Below are positions 36,690-45,922 of a DNA stretch of 64,000 bases, piece by piece; the stretch's first letter is position 1; the number at the start of each line of letters is the position of its first letter. The notes below the pieces were generated by a model. The model worked only from the letters and a program-made list of their open reading frames with translations, made no database searches and was not told the DNA's origin. A program made the position numbers and the translations under genes. Source of the stretch: Paraburkholderia dilworthii (GTDB lineage: Bacteria > Pseudomonadota > Gammaproteobacteria > Burkholderiales > Burkholderiaceae); assembly GCF_000472525.1 (NCBI RefSeq), contig NZ_AWZT01000030.1:26100-90099 (forward strand), given 5' to 3'.

Positions 36690-36989
36690 CGCCGCAGGCG
36701 GCTATCGCATTGACCACGTAGCCGAAGGAGAGCATCGGAGACGCCACGCTCACTGGGACCTTGACAGCGCCGCAATCCAGATTGCGAGGCTCAGAGCACA
36801 TAACAAGCGAGCCCTGCCATGATGTGAGGCTCGAACCCCACTCTGAGAAGCGTTGCGAATGCTGTGCGAACACTGAACCTGAGTGCTCCAAGCGCGTTCG
36901 CTCCTGCTTTCAACCAAAGTTGCGCCATTGCATTTAGCATGACGCCAATAGAGATCAGAATAAGCTTGAGATGGTCGACTGGCGGATAA
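36690..36989 (-). pseudogene. EamA/SMR-type (ArnE-like) flippase subunit, remnant
   Basis: In one frame LILISIGVMLNAMAQLWLKA runs on to GFEPHIMAGLACYVL, which in another frame continues SLAIWIAALSR and in a third VPVSVASPMLSFGYVVNAIA. Put together this is the body of a small four-helix multidrug/aminoarabinose-lipid flippase, broken by at least two frameshifts and truncated at the 3' side next to the UbiA stop. No start codon can be assigned. ArnE-type proteins flip lipid-linked pentoses, which fits the neighbouring UbiA fusion. The gene is not functional. Confidence 0.7.
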
Positions 36990-37195
36990 ATCTATCCGTC
37001 GTGCTCGTGCGACATTGGATGAAGTGATGGCGTGCACCGATAACAATACGGTGCCGCAGCCAAAAGACTATTTTGCGGCAACGGTGAGCGAAGCAGTCGA
37101 TAGTCCGCTCACGACGAGGTGTTGGTGTCCTCGTCGGGATCCGGCAGAGTCGATGTAGGACGACGGCAGTCGATGCTTTCAGGGCAGCATCGTCG

Positions 37196-38143
37196 TCACA
37201 CGCGAAGAGCACCCTGAAAGCGTGGAGGTACTGCTATAAGCATCGAATAATTTCCTGGTGGAACGAACTCGGCGGTCACCACTTTATGCGTACGTCCAGA
37301 GAACATTTCCGTGAAGTTGAAAATGCGCCGGACAAATGTATTTCGTGACCCTGTTCCGCTTTGATGCCAACAAAATTTGTATCCCAGGTCCCTCAGGGTA
37401 GAAATCGATTCTGAATCTCCGTCTTTGAAGTCACTTTCATGCTGCTCCAGTACGATCAGTGGCCAGTGCTTCGTTATCGTGCGTAAGGCACCGTGCAGCA
37501 CCTTGGGCTCGAACCCCTCGACGTCCATCTTTATGAAGCAAGGCCCTTTCTCGCGATAGTCGAGATTATCAAGCTTGTCGACCTGCACATCGATGTAGTT
37601 CGCGTCGGCATCAGCCTCGAACTGGTCAGTAACGATGACCGATTCGCCCATGTTGTCGGGTACCTCTGCCAACTTGAAGGTTCCTTTTTCATCTCCTAGG
37701 CCAATGTTGAATGCTTTGATCTTCTTGCGGAAACCCACATTGAACTGGAGCAGATAGAAGGTCGACGGGTCGGGCTCAAAGCAATGAACCTCGTCGAATA
37801 TTCTTGAGAAGTACAGGCTATGGTTGCCAATATTGGCACCGATGTCTAACCCGATGCCCGCGCGGAAAACGTCACGCAAAGGCTCAAGGAAGCTGAACAG
37901 CACGTCGAGTTCTTCCTGCTCGTAGACACCGAAAACATGGATAAACCCGCCGATATGTTCATTCGCGAATACGGCCATCTTGTGACCTCGTGCGCGCAGA
38001 TGCTTCTCCGCAAGCCCATTAAGTCTGTGAAACGATAACCGGTCGATTACGTAGCTGAACGTCCTTGCGCTAACGTGCCTCGCCAGAACTCTTTTCGAAA
38101 GGCTGGGTTGGGAAGCAGGCACGGTTTGCGAATCGATATCCAT
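37196..38143 (-). CDS. FkbM-family methyltransferase
   Basis: The 315-residue class I SAM methyltransferase has GIGLDIGANIGNHSLYFS (about residues 102-119) for SAM, VHCFEPDPSTFYLLQFN next, and the FkbM hallmark FIKMDVEGFEPKVLHGA downstream, followed by VLEQHE. ATG 38143 (MDIDSQTVPAS) follows a good GGAGA ribosome site and is preferred over 38206. It probably O-methylates a sugar of a surface polysaccharide. It stands alone between the flippase remnant and the lipoprotein gene at 38550. Confidence 0.85.
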   Translation of the reverse strand: MDIDSQTVPASQPSLSKRVLARHVSARTFSYVIDRLSFHRLNGLAEKHLRARGHKMAVFANEHIGGFIHVFGVYEQEELDVLFSFLEPLRDVFRAGIGLDIGANIGNHSLYFSRIFDEVHCFEPDPSTFYLLQFNVGFRKKIKAFNIGLGDEKGTFKLAEVPDNMGESVIVTDQFEADADANYIDVQVDKLDNLDYREKGPCFIKMDVEGFEPKVLHGALRTITKHWPLIVLEQHESDFKDGDSESISTLRDLGYKFCWHQSGTGSRNTFVRRIFNFTEMFSGRTHKVVTAEFVPPGNYSMLIAVPPRFQGALRV

Positions 38144-38467
38144 CTGTGTCTCCAAACATAGAGGGTGGGCGTCTGGGTTGCCCCCTGCAAACTGTATGTA
38201 CTGCACACCTTGTACTGCACACCTTCGCCTTTAGCCGCCGTCGCGCGAACGGTGTCCGGACAGCCCCCTCACGCGCGATCCGCTAGTAGGCTGATTTAAG
38301 CAAATGTTATGTGCAAGTCTGTTGGGCCAGGCAGTTGCGGCGCAAAGTCGGGCGGTATAGTCGCAAAACGTTGAGTAACCGATGCGCTTCTCGCGACGCG
38401 GTTCGCCTGCAAAGCTTGCAACAATGCGATCTGCGAGCTCTGCATGGCTTTCGGAGGCACGAACGCA

Positions 38468-38501
38468 AACCGGGCGTCTTCGTTGCCGAAGACGCCCGGT
38501 T
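38468..38501 (-). terminator. Strong rho-independent terminator after the lipoprotein gene
   Basis: AACCGGGCGTCTTCG at 38468-38482 pairs perfectly, over 15 bases, with its reverse complement at 38487-38501 around the loop TTGC. It lies 49 bases beyond the stop of the gene at 38550. T-rich sequence follows on the plus strand and a shorter one on the minus strand, so it may work both ways. Confidence 0.75.
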
Positions 38502-38549
38502 CGTTTTGCAATTGCTTCTAGCAGCGTTTAAACGGCTATTGACTTGCGC

Positions 38550-40115
38550 TTAATTGTCAGGGTGAGCCGACGTGAAAGCAGTGAACGCACTGTACGGCTG
38601 ACTGATCGGCGAACCGTTGTTCATAATGCCGTAAGTATTGTCGCCACTGTCGAGGACGTAATACATTACCGACTGGATGTTGTGCGTCTTGCGCGCCGCA
38701 TAGAATTCGGTCAGTTGCGACGTAATGTAGGTCGCACGGAAGCTTTCGGTCTCTTGCGGACCCGTGTTCCATTCGGTGATCATGAACGGTACGCCATAGC
38801 GAGCCTTACAATACGTTGGCAGGTCGAACGCCGGACCCTTACCGTCGCTGCCAATGGCGAAGATGTCGCCGTAGGCCGCGTAGTTGTGCCAGGTCGTAAT
38901 GTCCCAGCGCAACGGCTGATGGCCGCTGGTGCCGTCCGGTTGCATGCCTTCCCAGAGCGCGTCGGCCGCGCCGATGTCCGCCACGCAGAAGTTGATACCG
39001 CATTTGGCCGATGGCTGGACCGACTTCACGCCGTCCATCATGCCGCGCATTGCACCGCGCATGATCGGCCAGTTGGTGTTGTTGAAGTCCACGGCCAACG
39101 CACCGGCATACGAGAAGTCCACTACGGTGGCGTTCTGGCGCGTCAATTCGTTGCCGCATTCGTACATCGTCACGCCATACGGCGCCATCGCTGCGGCGAT
39201 CGTCTTCGCACCCGCCATGTTGTCCAGGTAGGCCGCGACCTCGTTGGGGTACAGCTGGCCGCTCGCATCGGTGACGCCCTGTTCGATCAGGACGAGTAGC
39301 TTGAGGCCGGCACTTTGGAAAGCCTGGGCGATCTTGACCACGGCGTTGATCTGATTCTGATCGGCCGTGCAACCAACGCGATACGTGCTACAGCCCATAC
39401 CCCTCAGCAGCGATACGAGCTGCGTTGGCGTATAGGTGTAGTCAAAATGCCCGTTGACACCGTAGAACATGCCCGCGGTAGCCGCCGCAGCGATGCGCGG
39501 GTCGGACGAGGGGAGCCATTGCGCCTTCAGGTTCCGGACGTCCACGTTGACGTAGAATTGGCCGCCCGTGCCGCAAAGCCAGATTTTGCCGCCGTACCAG
39601 AGGACCAGGGACACGTTGTAGGTGTTGCCTACGGTCGCACCGTTGCAGTAGACCACGCCATTCACCAGCGTCCACACTGCGTTATCTCTGTCGATAATGT
39701 AGGGTGCACCGGGCAGTGTCGTACCTTCGGCCGACGTGCCGCCCATACGCGGGTCGAGGCAAGCTACCCACCCCGAACCATTCCACGAGTAGAACTGACC
39801 GCCGGTGCCTGAGCAGTAGACGGTGTTCCCGGAATAGATGATGAGCGTTACGTTCGAGGTATTACCGGCTTTCGCGCCGTTCCTGTACACCATGCCGCCT
39901 GACATAGTCCAGACAGCGCCGTTGCTGTCGGTGATCGAGCTTGCCGGAGGGATGGTCGTGCCGCTTGCCGAAGCGGCGGCATGTGCTTTGGCATCGGTAA
40001 CGGCCTGCCCATTGCTGGCGCCGGTGTCGTCCGTCCCGCCGCCACCGCATGCGCTTAGCAAGTAGCTTCCGCCGATAGCCGCAAGGCCACTAATGAATTG
40101 ACGTCGTTTTAGCAT
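38550..40115 (-). CDS. Lipoprotein with two N-terminal repeats and a GH-A-like catalytic domain
   Basis: The 521-residue protein begins MLKRRQFISGLAAIGGSYLL and the Cys of a lipobox (LSAC) follows. The RRQFI core suggests Tat export of a folded protein. Residues about 55-200 are two copies of an approximately 70-residue module that begins GTTIP/GTTLP and ends TGGQFY...DPR, probably a carbohydrate-binding or adhesive repeat. The rest is a TIM-barrel-like domain: YGVNGHFDY, YECGNELTRQ with an acid/base Glu, and MITEWNTGP as the nucleophile strand. Start at ATG 40115. It probably acts on exopolysaccharide at the outer surface; family and substrate are uncertain. Confidence 0.65.
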   Translation of the reverse strand: MLKRRQFISGLAAIGGSYLLSACGGGGTDDTGASNGQAVTDAKAHAAASASGTTIPPASSITDSNGAVWTMSGGMVYRNGAKAGNTSNVTLIIYSGNTVYCSGTGGQFYSWNGSGWVACLDPRMGGTSAEGTTLPGAPYIIDRDNAVWTLVNGVVYCNGATVGNTYNVSLVLWYGGKIWLCGTGGQFYVNVDVRNLKAQWLPSSDPRIAAAATAGMFYGVNGHFDYTYTPTQLVSLLRGMGCSTYRVGCTADQNQINAVVKIAQAFQSAGLKLLVLIEQGVTDASGQLYPNEVAAYLDNMAGAKTIAAAMAPYGVTMYECGNELTRQNATVVDFSYAGALAVDFNNTNWPIMRGAMRGMMDGVKSVQPSAKCGINFCVADIGAADALWEGMQPDGTSGHQPLRWDITTWHNYAAYGDIFAIGSDGKGPAFDLPTYCKARYGVPFMITEWNTGPQETESFRATYITSQLTEFYAARKTHNIQSVMYYVLDSGDNTYGIMNNGSPISQPYSAFTAFTSAHPDN

Positions 40116-41204
40116 GGCAAATAATTCCACTGTCGAGAAGATTCTCGATAAATAAACCCCAGGATCTATTGATGGAGATTCGGGTAAATAAATGCGCACC
40201 AAACCGGGCGCTCGTTAATTAGTACAACTTATGGTCAAGTAAATCGGTTTTACTTCTTCTGGATATTCAGCGCCGCTTAGGCAACCGGAATAACTTTGAT
40301 TAATACGGACGTTCTTTGGCAGGAAGCCATTCATCACTGACGCCGCGCTCGCTTGCGCGCACATTCAGCACACGAAATGGATATCTTCCGATGATTGCTC
40401 GAACTTGCGTGCCACGATTGAGGCAGGGTTTACCGCAAGCCATATCAACAGCTTCGGTAATTTGTGCAAAGATTCGTTGCAGGCGGGGTAAATGCTACCC
40501 GATCCAGCGCGAAAGCGCAGCAAAAGTAGGTCGATTTGGCCGAGAAAGCACGAACCTTTCCCATACTTTCCTTACTTCGCAAAAATGGTATTTTCTGAAG
40601 ACGATTAGCGGAGAGTAGTTATTTTATTTAATTGTTCCCGACCCTTCATTTATCCGCATTCTTTACCGAGTCGCCTAACGTCGGCCACCTAATCGAAATA
40701 AAGTCGAAATGGAAATCAAATTACATTTGGAAACATTGTGGGACGGCAATTATTCCTTACTCGACTCAGTCGCCTTTGGCTAGCAGTCGTATTCGCGAAA
40801 TGGCGACATTATAACGTCAGCCAAGCCGATTATTTTGTCGAAAACTCCGAATAGGATTATCAGTTGTCTATGCGCGGAACATCGCATGTAAGTTCTGGCG
40901 GCTGTGCGTCATTTGACGCAGGCATCGGTTAGCGCATTTGCCATTCCGACGGCTCTGTTAAGTACCGCTGTCGCAGCAAGGTACTGTTCCACTGAACGCC
41001 GTCCGCCACTGCGACGAACCGGCGTCGAGTTCCACGTGACTTCGCACGCGAACCGGAACGGCGACGCCGTGGCGGGACCGCGCTGCGTTCACGCGACGGC
41101 GTAACCCACTCGTGGCTGAACCGCAAGCTGCTGACGACACCGTGGCCAGCGCGGCAAATCGCACGCGCGTCCCCATCGGCATCAGCGTCCCTGACGGTTC
41201 GGAC
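40116..41204. other. AT-richer intergenic region, no intact gene
   Basis: About 1.1 kb. The part at 40200-40870 is visibly poorer in G+C than the rest of the window and may contain the lipoprotein promoter. The part at 40900-41204 is GC-rich again with broken, repeat-like sequence. Open frames on both strands are short and lack family motifs. Confidence 0.5.
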
Positions 41205-41212
41205 TAGTCGCC

Positions 41213-41385
41213 AGCGCGACCGCTGGCAAGATAGCGTCGTACGCCGGCATTTAAGCGCCCCAAGGAAGCGCCGGACGCCCTCCGAACCGGGTGATCGACA
41301 CCGCGCCCACAGTAGCGCCAGAGGAAGGCGTGGCTGGAGGTGCCCGCGTACCTGCGCGAACACTGTCTGGCGCTGCTGGCACGGT
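41213..41385 (+). pseudogene. Remnant of a second cysC, 3' end only
   Basis: Read across frameshifts this gives IDTAPTVAPEEGVAG and then VPAYLREHCLALL, against IDTAALTPDESVAGVLAYL and RENCLAL at the end of intact cysC. Further upstream, CCGGCATTT and the bases around it also align with the part of cysC that encodes FTGISAPYE. The N-terminal two-thirds is absent. It lies in the same orientation as intact cysC, 10 kb away. Confidence 0.7.
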
Positions 41386-41440
41386 CAGCGAGCTTAAAGA
41401 TCAAATGCTCCTTTCCCGCTCGCAGAAACCCGCGAAGCCA

Positions 41441-41473
41441 AAGAAAAAACCCGCATCTCTGCGGGTCTTTTCT
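41441..41473 (-). terminator. Intrinsic terminator of groESL
   Basis: ACCCGCA at 41449-41455 pairs with TGCGGGT at 41460-41466 around TCTC. On the minus strand the stem is followed by TTTTTTC, a classical T-tract, about 90 bases after the groL stop. The plus strand also has CTTTTCTTT, so it may stop transcripts from both sides. Confidence 0.8.
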
Positions 41474-41556
41474 TTGGCAAGCGCACGTCTCGGCACGCTT
41501 TTCCACGGGCCCCAATCGAACCTCTGCAAGAGGCCCGACCGGGAAGCGGACACAAT

Positions 41557-43197
41557 TTACATGTCCATGCCCATGCCGCCCATGCCGCCTGGCATGCCGC
41601 CAGGCATCGGTGCGTCTTCCTTCGGCAGTTCGCAAACAGCCGCGTCGGTCGTCAGCAGGAGACCTGCTACCGATGCTGCGTTTTGCAGTGCCGTACGCGT
41701 GACCTTGGTCGGGTCCACGACACCTGCGTCAACCAGGTCGACGTACTCGCCCGTTGCTGCGTTGTAGCCGTAGTTGCCCTGGCCAGCAGCAACTGCCGCC
41801 ACGACGACGCTGGCTTCTTCGCCACCGTTCGTGACGATCTGACGCAGCGGCTCTTCCATTGCGCGCAGAACGATCTTGATGCCTGCGTCCTGATCGGCGT
41901 TAGCGCCCTTCAAGCCGGCGATCGCCGTACGTGCGCGGATCAGCGCAACGCCGCCGCCAGCAACGATGCCTTCTTCCACAGCTGCGCGCGTTGCGTGCAG
42001 TGCGTCTTCGACACGTGCCTTCTTTTCCTTCATTTCGACTTCGGTTGCAGCACCGACCTTGATCACTGCAACACCGCCTGCCAGCTTGGCAACGCGCTCT
42101 TGCAGCTTTTCACGGTCGTAGTCCGACGTAGCTTCTTCGATTTGCGTGCGCACTTGCTTCACACGCGCTTCGATGTTTGCAGCTTCGCCAGCGCCGTCGA
42201 TGATCGTCGTGTTTTCCTTGCCCACTTCGATGCGCTTCGCCTGGCCCAGTTCTGCCAGCGTTGCCTTTTCGAGCGTCAGACCGGTTTCTTCAGCGATGAC
42301 CTGGCCGCCGGTCAGGATCGCGATGTCTTCCAGCATGGCCTTACGGCGATCGCCGAAGCCCGGAGCCTTCACGGCAACCGTCTTCAGAATGCCGCGGATG
42401 TTGTTCACCACCAGCGTTGCCAGTGCTTCGCCTTCGACGTCTTCTGCGATGATCAGCAGCGGACGGCCAGCCTTGGCGACTTGTTCCAGTACCGGCAGCA
42501 GATCGCGGATGTTCGAAACCTTCTTGTCGTGCAGCAGCACGAACGGGTTTTCGAGCACGGCAACTTGCTTGTCCGGATTGTTGATGAAATACGGCGACAG
42601 GTAGCCGCGGTCGAATTGCATACCTTCGACAACGTCCAGCTCGTCTTGCAGCGACTTGCCGTCTTCGACGGTGATGACGCCTTCCTTGCCGACCTTGTCC
42701 ATTGCTTCAGCGATACGATCGCCGATCGACGAGTCGCTGTTTGCCGAAATCGCGCCGACCTGTGCGATTTCCTTGTTGGTCGTGCACGGCTTGCTGATCT
42801 TGCGCAGCTCTTCGATAGCGGCCGTCACTGCCTTGTCGATACCGCGCTTCAGGTCCATCGGGTTCATGCCCGAAGCAACGTACTTCATGCCTTCGCGGAC
42901 GATCGACTGAGCCAGAACCGTCGCGGTCGTGGTGCCGTCACCTGCGTTGTCGCTGGTCTTGGAAGCCACTTCCTTGACCATTTGCGCGCCCATGTTCTGG
43001 AGCTTGTCTTTCAGTTCGATCTCTTTTGCGACCGACACACCGTCCTTGGTGACCGTCGGGCCGCCGAAGCTGCGTTCCAGGACAACGTTGCGGCCTTTCG
43101 GACCCAGCGTGACCTTCACAGCGTTCGCGAGGATGTTCACGCCTTCAACCATCTTGGCACGGGCGGAATCACCGAATACGACGTCTTTAGCTGCCAT
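41557..43197 (-). CDS. groL: Chaperonin GroEL
   Basis: The 546-residue subunit of the 14-mer folding chamber begins AAKDVVFGDSARAKMVEGVN, has the ATP motif GDGTTTATVLAQ (about residues 86-97), and ends with GGMPGGMGGMGMDM. All regions align with the standard protein and there are no interruptions. It follows groES by 53 bases in one heat-shock operon. Confidence 0.98.
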   Translation of the reverse strand: MAAKDVVFGDSARAKMVEGVNILANAVKVTLGPKGRNVVLERSFGGPTVTKDGVSVAKEIELKDKLQNMGAQMVKEVASKTSDNAGDGTTTATVLAQSIVREGMKYVASGMNPMDLKRGIDKAVTAAIEELRKISKPCTTNKEIAQVGAISANSDSSIGDRIAEAMDKVGKEGVITVEDGKSLQDELDVVEGMQFDRGYLSPYFINNPDKQVAVLENPFVLLHDKKVSNIRDLLPVLEQVAKAGRPLLIIAEDVEGEALATLVVNNIRGILKTVAVKAPGFGDRRKAMLEDIAILTGGQVIAEETGLTLEKATLAELGQAKRIEVGKENTTIIDGAGEAANIEARVKQVRTQIEEATSDYDREKLQERVAKLAGGVAVIKVGAATEVEMKEKKARVEDALHATRAAVEEGIVAGGGVALIRARTAIAGLKGANADQDAGIKIVLRAMEEPLRQIVTNGGEEASVVVAAVAAGQGNYGYNAATGEYVDLVDAGVVDPTKVTRTALQNAASVAGLLLTTDAAVCELPKEDAPMPGGMPGGMGGMGMDM

Positions 43198-43250
43198 CTT
43201 CTAACTCCTTGAATTCTTTGGATATAACCGGGCAAGTAGCGACTTTGCGC

Positions 43251-43541
43251 TTACTTGTTCACCACGGCCATGATGTCTTCTTCGCGCATCACCAGCAGTT
43301 CATTGCCGTCGACCTTGACGGTCTGGCCTGCGTACTTGCCGAACAGGACGCGGTCACCAACCTTCACGTCGAGCGCGATCTGTGCGCCCTTGTCGTCACG
43401 CTTACCCGGGCCGACCGCCAGGATTTCGCCCTGATCCGGCTTTTCTGCTGCGGCTTCGGGGATCACGATGCCCGACGCGGTCTTGGTTTCTTGATCCAGA
43501 CGCTTGACGATCACGCGATCATGCAAAGGACGAAGGTTCAT
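43251..43541 (-). CDS. groS: Co-chaperonin GroES
   Basis: The 96-residue lid subunit has MNLRPLHDRVIVKRLDQE, the mobile loop ETKTASGIVIPEAA and the end MREEDIMAVV. ATG 43541 gives the family's exact length; the frame extending to 43601 enters the promoter region. First gene of the operon, controlled by the CIRCE element just upstream. Confidence 0.97.
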   Translation of the reverse strand: MNLRPLHDRVIVKRLDQETKTASGIVIPEAAAEKPDQGEILAVGPGKRDDKGAQIALDVKVGDRVLFGKYAGQTVKVDGNELLVMREEDIMAVVNK

Positions 43542-43613
43542 ACATACTCCTCTCTTGATTGAAACTGAAGAACGCTTGGAAAACCCGGCTGACCGAGCCA
43601 ACCGGCGAAGTTG

Positions 43614-43640
43614 TTAGCACTCTCGTGCAGCGAGTGCTAA
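43614..43640 (-). promoter_or_regulatory. CIRCE operator (HrcA binding site) of groESL
   Basis: TTAGCACTC (43614-43622) and GAGTGCTAA (43632-43640) are a perfect CIRCE inverted repeat with the canonical 9-base spacer. HrcA repressor binding here gives heat-shock induction. It begins right after the -10 hexamer of the groES promoter. Confidence 0.97.
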
Positions 43641-43668
43641 TTATATGGACGGGTGGTGACAAATTCAA
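43640..43668 (-). promoter_or_regulatory. Sigma-70 promoter of groESL
   Basis: On the minus strand TTGAAT (43663-43668) and TATAAT (43640-43645) are separated by exactly 17 bases. The -10 shares its last base with the CIRCE element, so bound HrcA would cover the start site. Confidence 0.85.
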
Positions 43669-44269
43669 GAAGGGATGCCGACGCGCGTGTCGTGCCGAGA
43701 TCCACTTAACTTTGAACTTTGTTCACTTAGTTTGAAGCTTGCGTTGCAACAAAACTCGAGGTCGGCAGACAATCGCCATTGAAAACAAATACTTGAAATC
43801 TTTTCTCGCACATCCATGGGGTGTTGTCAGCTCCCGCGCGGACGGCCATTCAGAGAATCTGTACATCACAGTTAGATGGCCGACCCTCTCATTAGGGAAA
43901 ACCCCTATCCGCTAGTAGCGAGAAGAGATTGCCAGACTGCAAGCTTCCGTGAAGCGTCCGCAGGGTTGTCAGATTGGACCAACGCGCTGCTATTCGATCT
44001 GCCTGCAACGATCAGTTTTTCCAAGGATGTGTTGATCACGCATCACGCGGCGCATCGAACAGCACATCACTAGTTGCCCCATATGGCGACTGGGCGGATT
44101 CGCGCACTCCGGACACAGGGCCAAGCGCCAAATCATGTGCAGCATTTAAGGGTGCAGCGGTCATTCATCCCTCGGAGCCAGTCGGCATTGCGGTTATTGA
44201 TGCGTGGGCACGTAGGAGTCGGCTGAACACCCCTCACCGGTCATTCGCCAGCCACCCACTCTCAATGTC
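43669..44269. other. Intergenic region, no gene recognised
   Basis: The 601 bases upstream of groES have no convincing gene on either strand. From about 44190 the sequence becomes repeat-like (see the 44302-44328 repeat). Confidence 0.5.
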
Positions 44270-44542
44270 GTGTTCCGTTTCGGCGAATGCGTACTTTCGA
44301 CCCGACGGCGAACGCACCAAATCGACCCATCTCTGACGTTGGTCGTCTCATCAAGCGAACGGCAGGTTTCGGGGGCGGAGCCGACGCCTAGACGTCCGAC
44401 CGACGACGAATGTGAACGGCTGAAAGTGGCCGACAATTTGCCGGTGTGCCATGCAGCGGCTCTCGATGATCCGCTGGCCGGCTTCACATCCTTGCTGCAA
44501 CTGGCCATCTGTATCAAGATGAAGCCGGCCGATCAGGAATAA
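44270..44542 (+). pseudogene. Possible 3' fragment of an unknown gene
   Basis: The 90-codon frame begins with GTG inside the repeat unit, and its second half, LKVADNLPVCHAAALDDPLA, looks like real coding sequence. It ends 9 bases before the small gene at 44552, as in an operon. I suspect the repeat replaced the front of a former gene. The family is not recognised. Confidence 0.25.
44302..44328 (+). repeat. 27-base repeat, copy 1
   Basis: This stretch (starting CCGACGGCGAACGC and ending ATCGACCC) is identical over all 27 bases to 50810-50836, in the same orientation. Flanking sequence is only partly alike, suggesting a degenerate dispersed repeat family in non-coding DNA. Confidence 0.85.
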
Positions 44543-44551
44543 GCGACTTCC

Positions 44552-44761
44552 ATGACAGACGGTCCTCATCTCGATCCTGAACCTGATCCCGAAAAACTCA
44601 CGGGCCCCGGCGGCATGACGTTGCGGCAGATCCACGAACAGGTGCAGAAGAGCGTCGAGCGCGACCGCGCAGCGCAGGCTGCGCACAAATCACCAGTTCG
44701 GCCGCAAAGCCGGTGGCAGCGGTGGGTGCGCTACGTATGGAGCCGCAGCGGACGTCGCTAG
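44552..44761 (+). CDS. Small hypothetical protein, 69 residues
   Basis: The small basic protein is rich in Arg, Gln and Pro, with GGMTLRQIHEQVQKSVERDR as an amphipathic helix and a Trp/Arg-rich end (WQRWVRYVWSRSG). An AGGAA sequence lies 11 bases before the ATG. Coding character is plausible, but I recognise no family. It could be a membrane-associated small protein. Confidence 0.4.
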   Translation: MTDGPHLDPEPDPEKLTGPGGMTLRQIHEQVQKSVERDRAAQAAHKSPVRPQSRWQRWVRYVWSRSGRR

Positions 44762-44981
44762 CGACGGTTTGATAACAGATGTGCCGGTCGCAGCACTTTC
44801 TCAGCAATTGACCTTATGGCCAAGCAACAGCCGTGTTTTCCGTCCCGCTCAAAAATTGAACTCCCGTAGGTCAGTAGTGTTACTAGTAGTCGGCTGCACG
44901 CGACCCGTTGCCGACGGTCGCGCTTTGAGGCGCTTTAGGGCAGGTAACCGAGCGGACCGGACATTCATGCCGGCTTCCCGG

Positions 44982-45460
44982 CTACAGCAATTCGATAATT
45001 GCGAGCCAGTAGACCGAGATCCCTTTCAGTTCGTCCGCAAGACAGGCAACAAGCGCGCGGGCGGCCAGCCGGGAGGCCCGGGCACCCAATGGCCCCATGA
45101 TGAGCGTATGGTCGGCCAGATTGCCCGGCTCGACCGGCGTTCCCATCGTGGCCAGATAGTCAAGGGGGCAACCAGAATCTGGGCGTAACGCCCTAGCATC
45201 GTTGAAGTGGCCTTCGAGTCCTTCGACTGTCCAAAGCGAAATGCGACATCCACGCCTTCAACGATCAGGTCCTGCCGGTCGTCGGCAATTCGCAAGTCAA
45301 CGTGCAAAGCCGGATGCGCGCTCATAAACCGTCCTATCCGCGGCATCACCTCGCGGACCCCGAAACTGGTCGACAAGGCAACGCGTAGACGGCCTCGCAG
45401 CTCCGTGGCTCCTCGCGCAGCGTAGTCTGCTTTAATTAACGCCAGGATCGGACCGCTCGC
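44982..45460 (-). pseudogene. LysR-type regulator remnant (effector domain)
   Basis: ILALIKADYAARGATELRG and then VALSTSFGVREVMPRIGRFM are the link and first half of a LysR effector-binding domain. After LGRYAQILVAP the frame breaks; the continuation DYLATMGTPVEPGNLADHTL runs in another frame to a TAG at 44982. The DNA-binding HTH is missing completely. The regulator is dead; what it controlled cannot be told. Confidence 0.8.
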
Positions 45461-45922
45461 ATCCGGGATGGCCCAAGCCGACGGCTGTGTACCGAAACGG
45501 ATATGCTCGCTTACGGCTGTTCAGCGGTCGTTCGCCAAATGTCGGCAACAAACGACCACTACCGGGTTCAGTGAACGGGGCGTTTTCGACCCCCACCGAA
45601 CCCCTTAACGCAGTGCGACGTGTGCTGCAACGTTTCAAGTCATACCTGAAAGCCCTAACCAGATTGAACCCGCCATATTTGGCAACGCATCTATTTTTGG
45701 CTGAATTGAATGAGTCATCCGTGCATTCTGTAAAGCAATCTTCTATATTCATTTGGCGAGGAAGAACTAAGGGACGCGTTGGCCGCCGCACGTCAGATAT
45801 GCGGCAGTACGGGAGTCGTGTGCTTGAGGCATTGAGTCTTTTCGGCGAATTTGCGCCTGCATGCCTATTTCACCGACTTGCGTGATGTTGCCAGTCGGCT
45901 CAGTCAAAAAGGACAATAAGCA
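45461..45922. other. Intergenic region, no gene recognised
   Basis: The 462 bases have repeat-like GC-rich sequence up to about 45620, then an AT-richer part that probably contains the promoter of the lipoprotein gene at 45923. No supportable gene was seen. Confidence 0.45.

Noticed and set aside
40929..41363. Minus-strand frame of 144 codons opposite the cysC relic
   Set aside because: Arg-rich composition with no motifs; the plus strand carries the recognisable cysC remnant.
41683..43212. Open frame of 509 codons on the plus strand opposite groL
   Set aside because: It is an antisense shadow created by the codon bias of groL; no motifs and no ribosome site.
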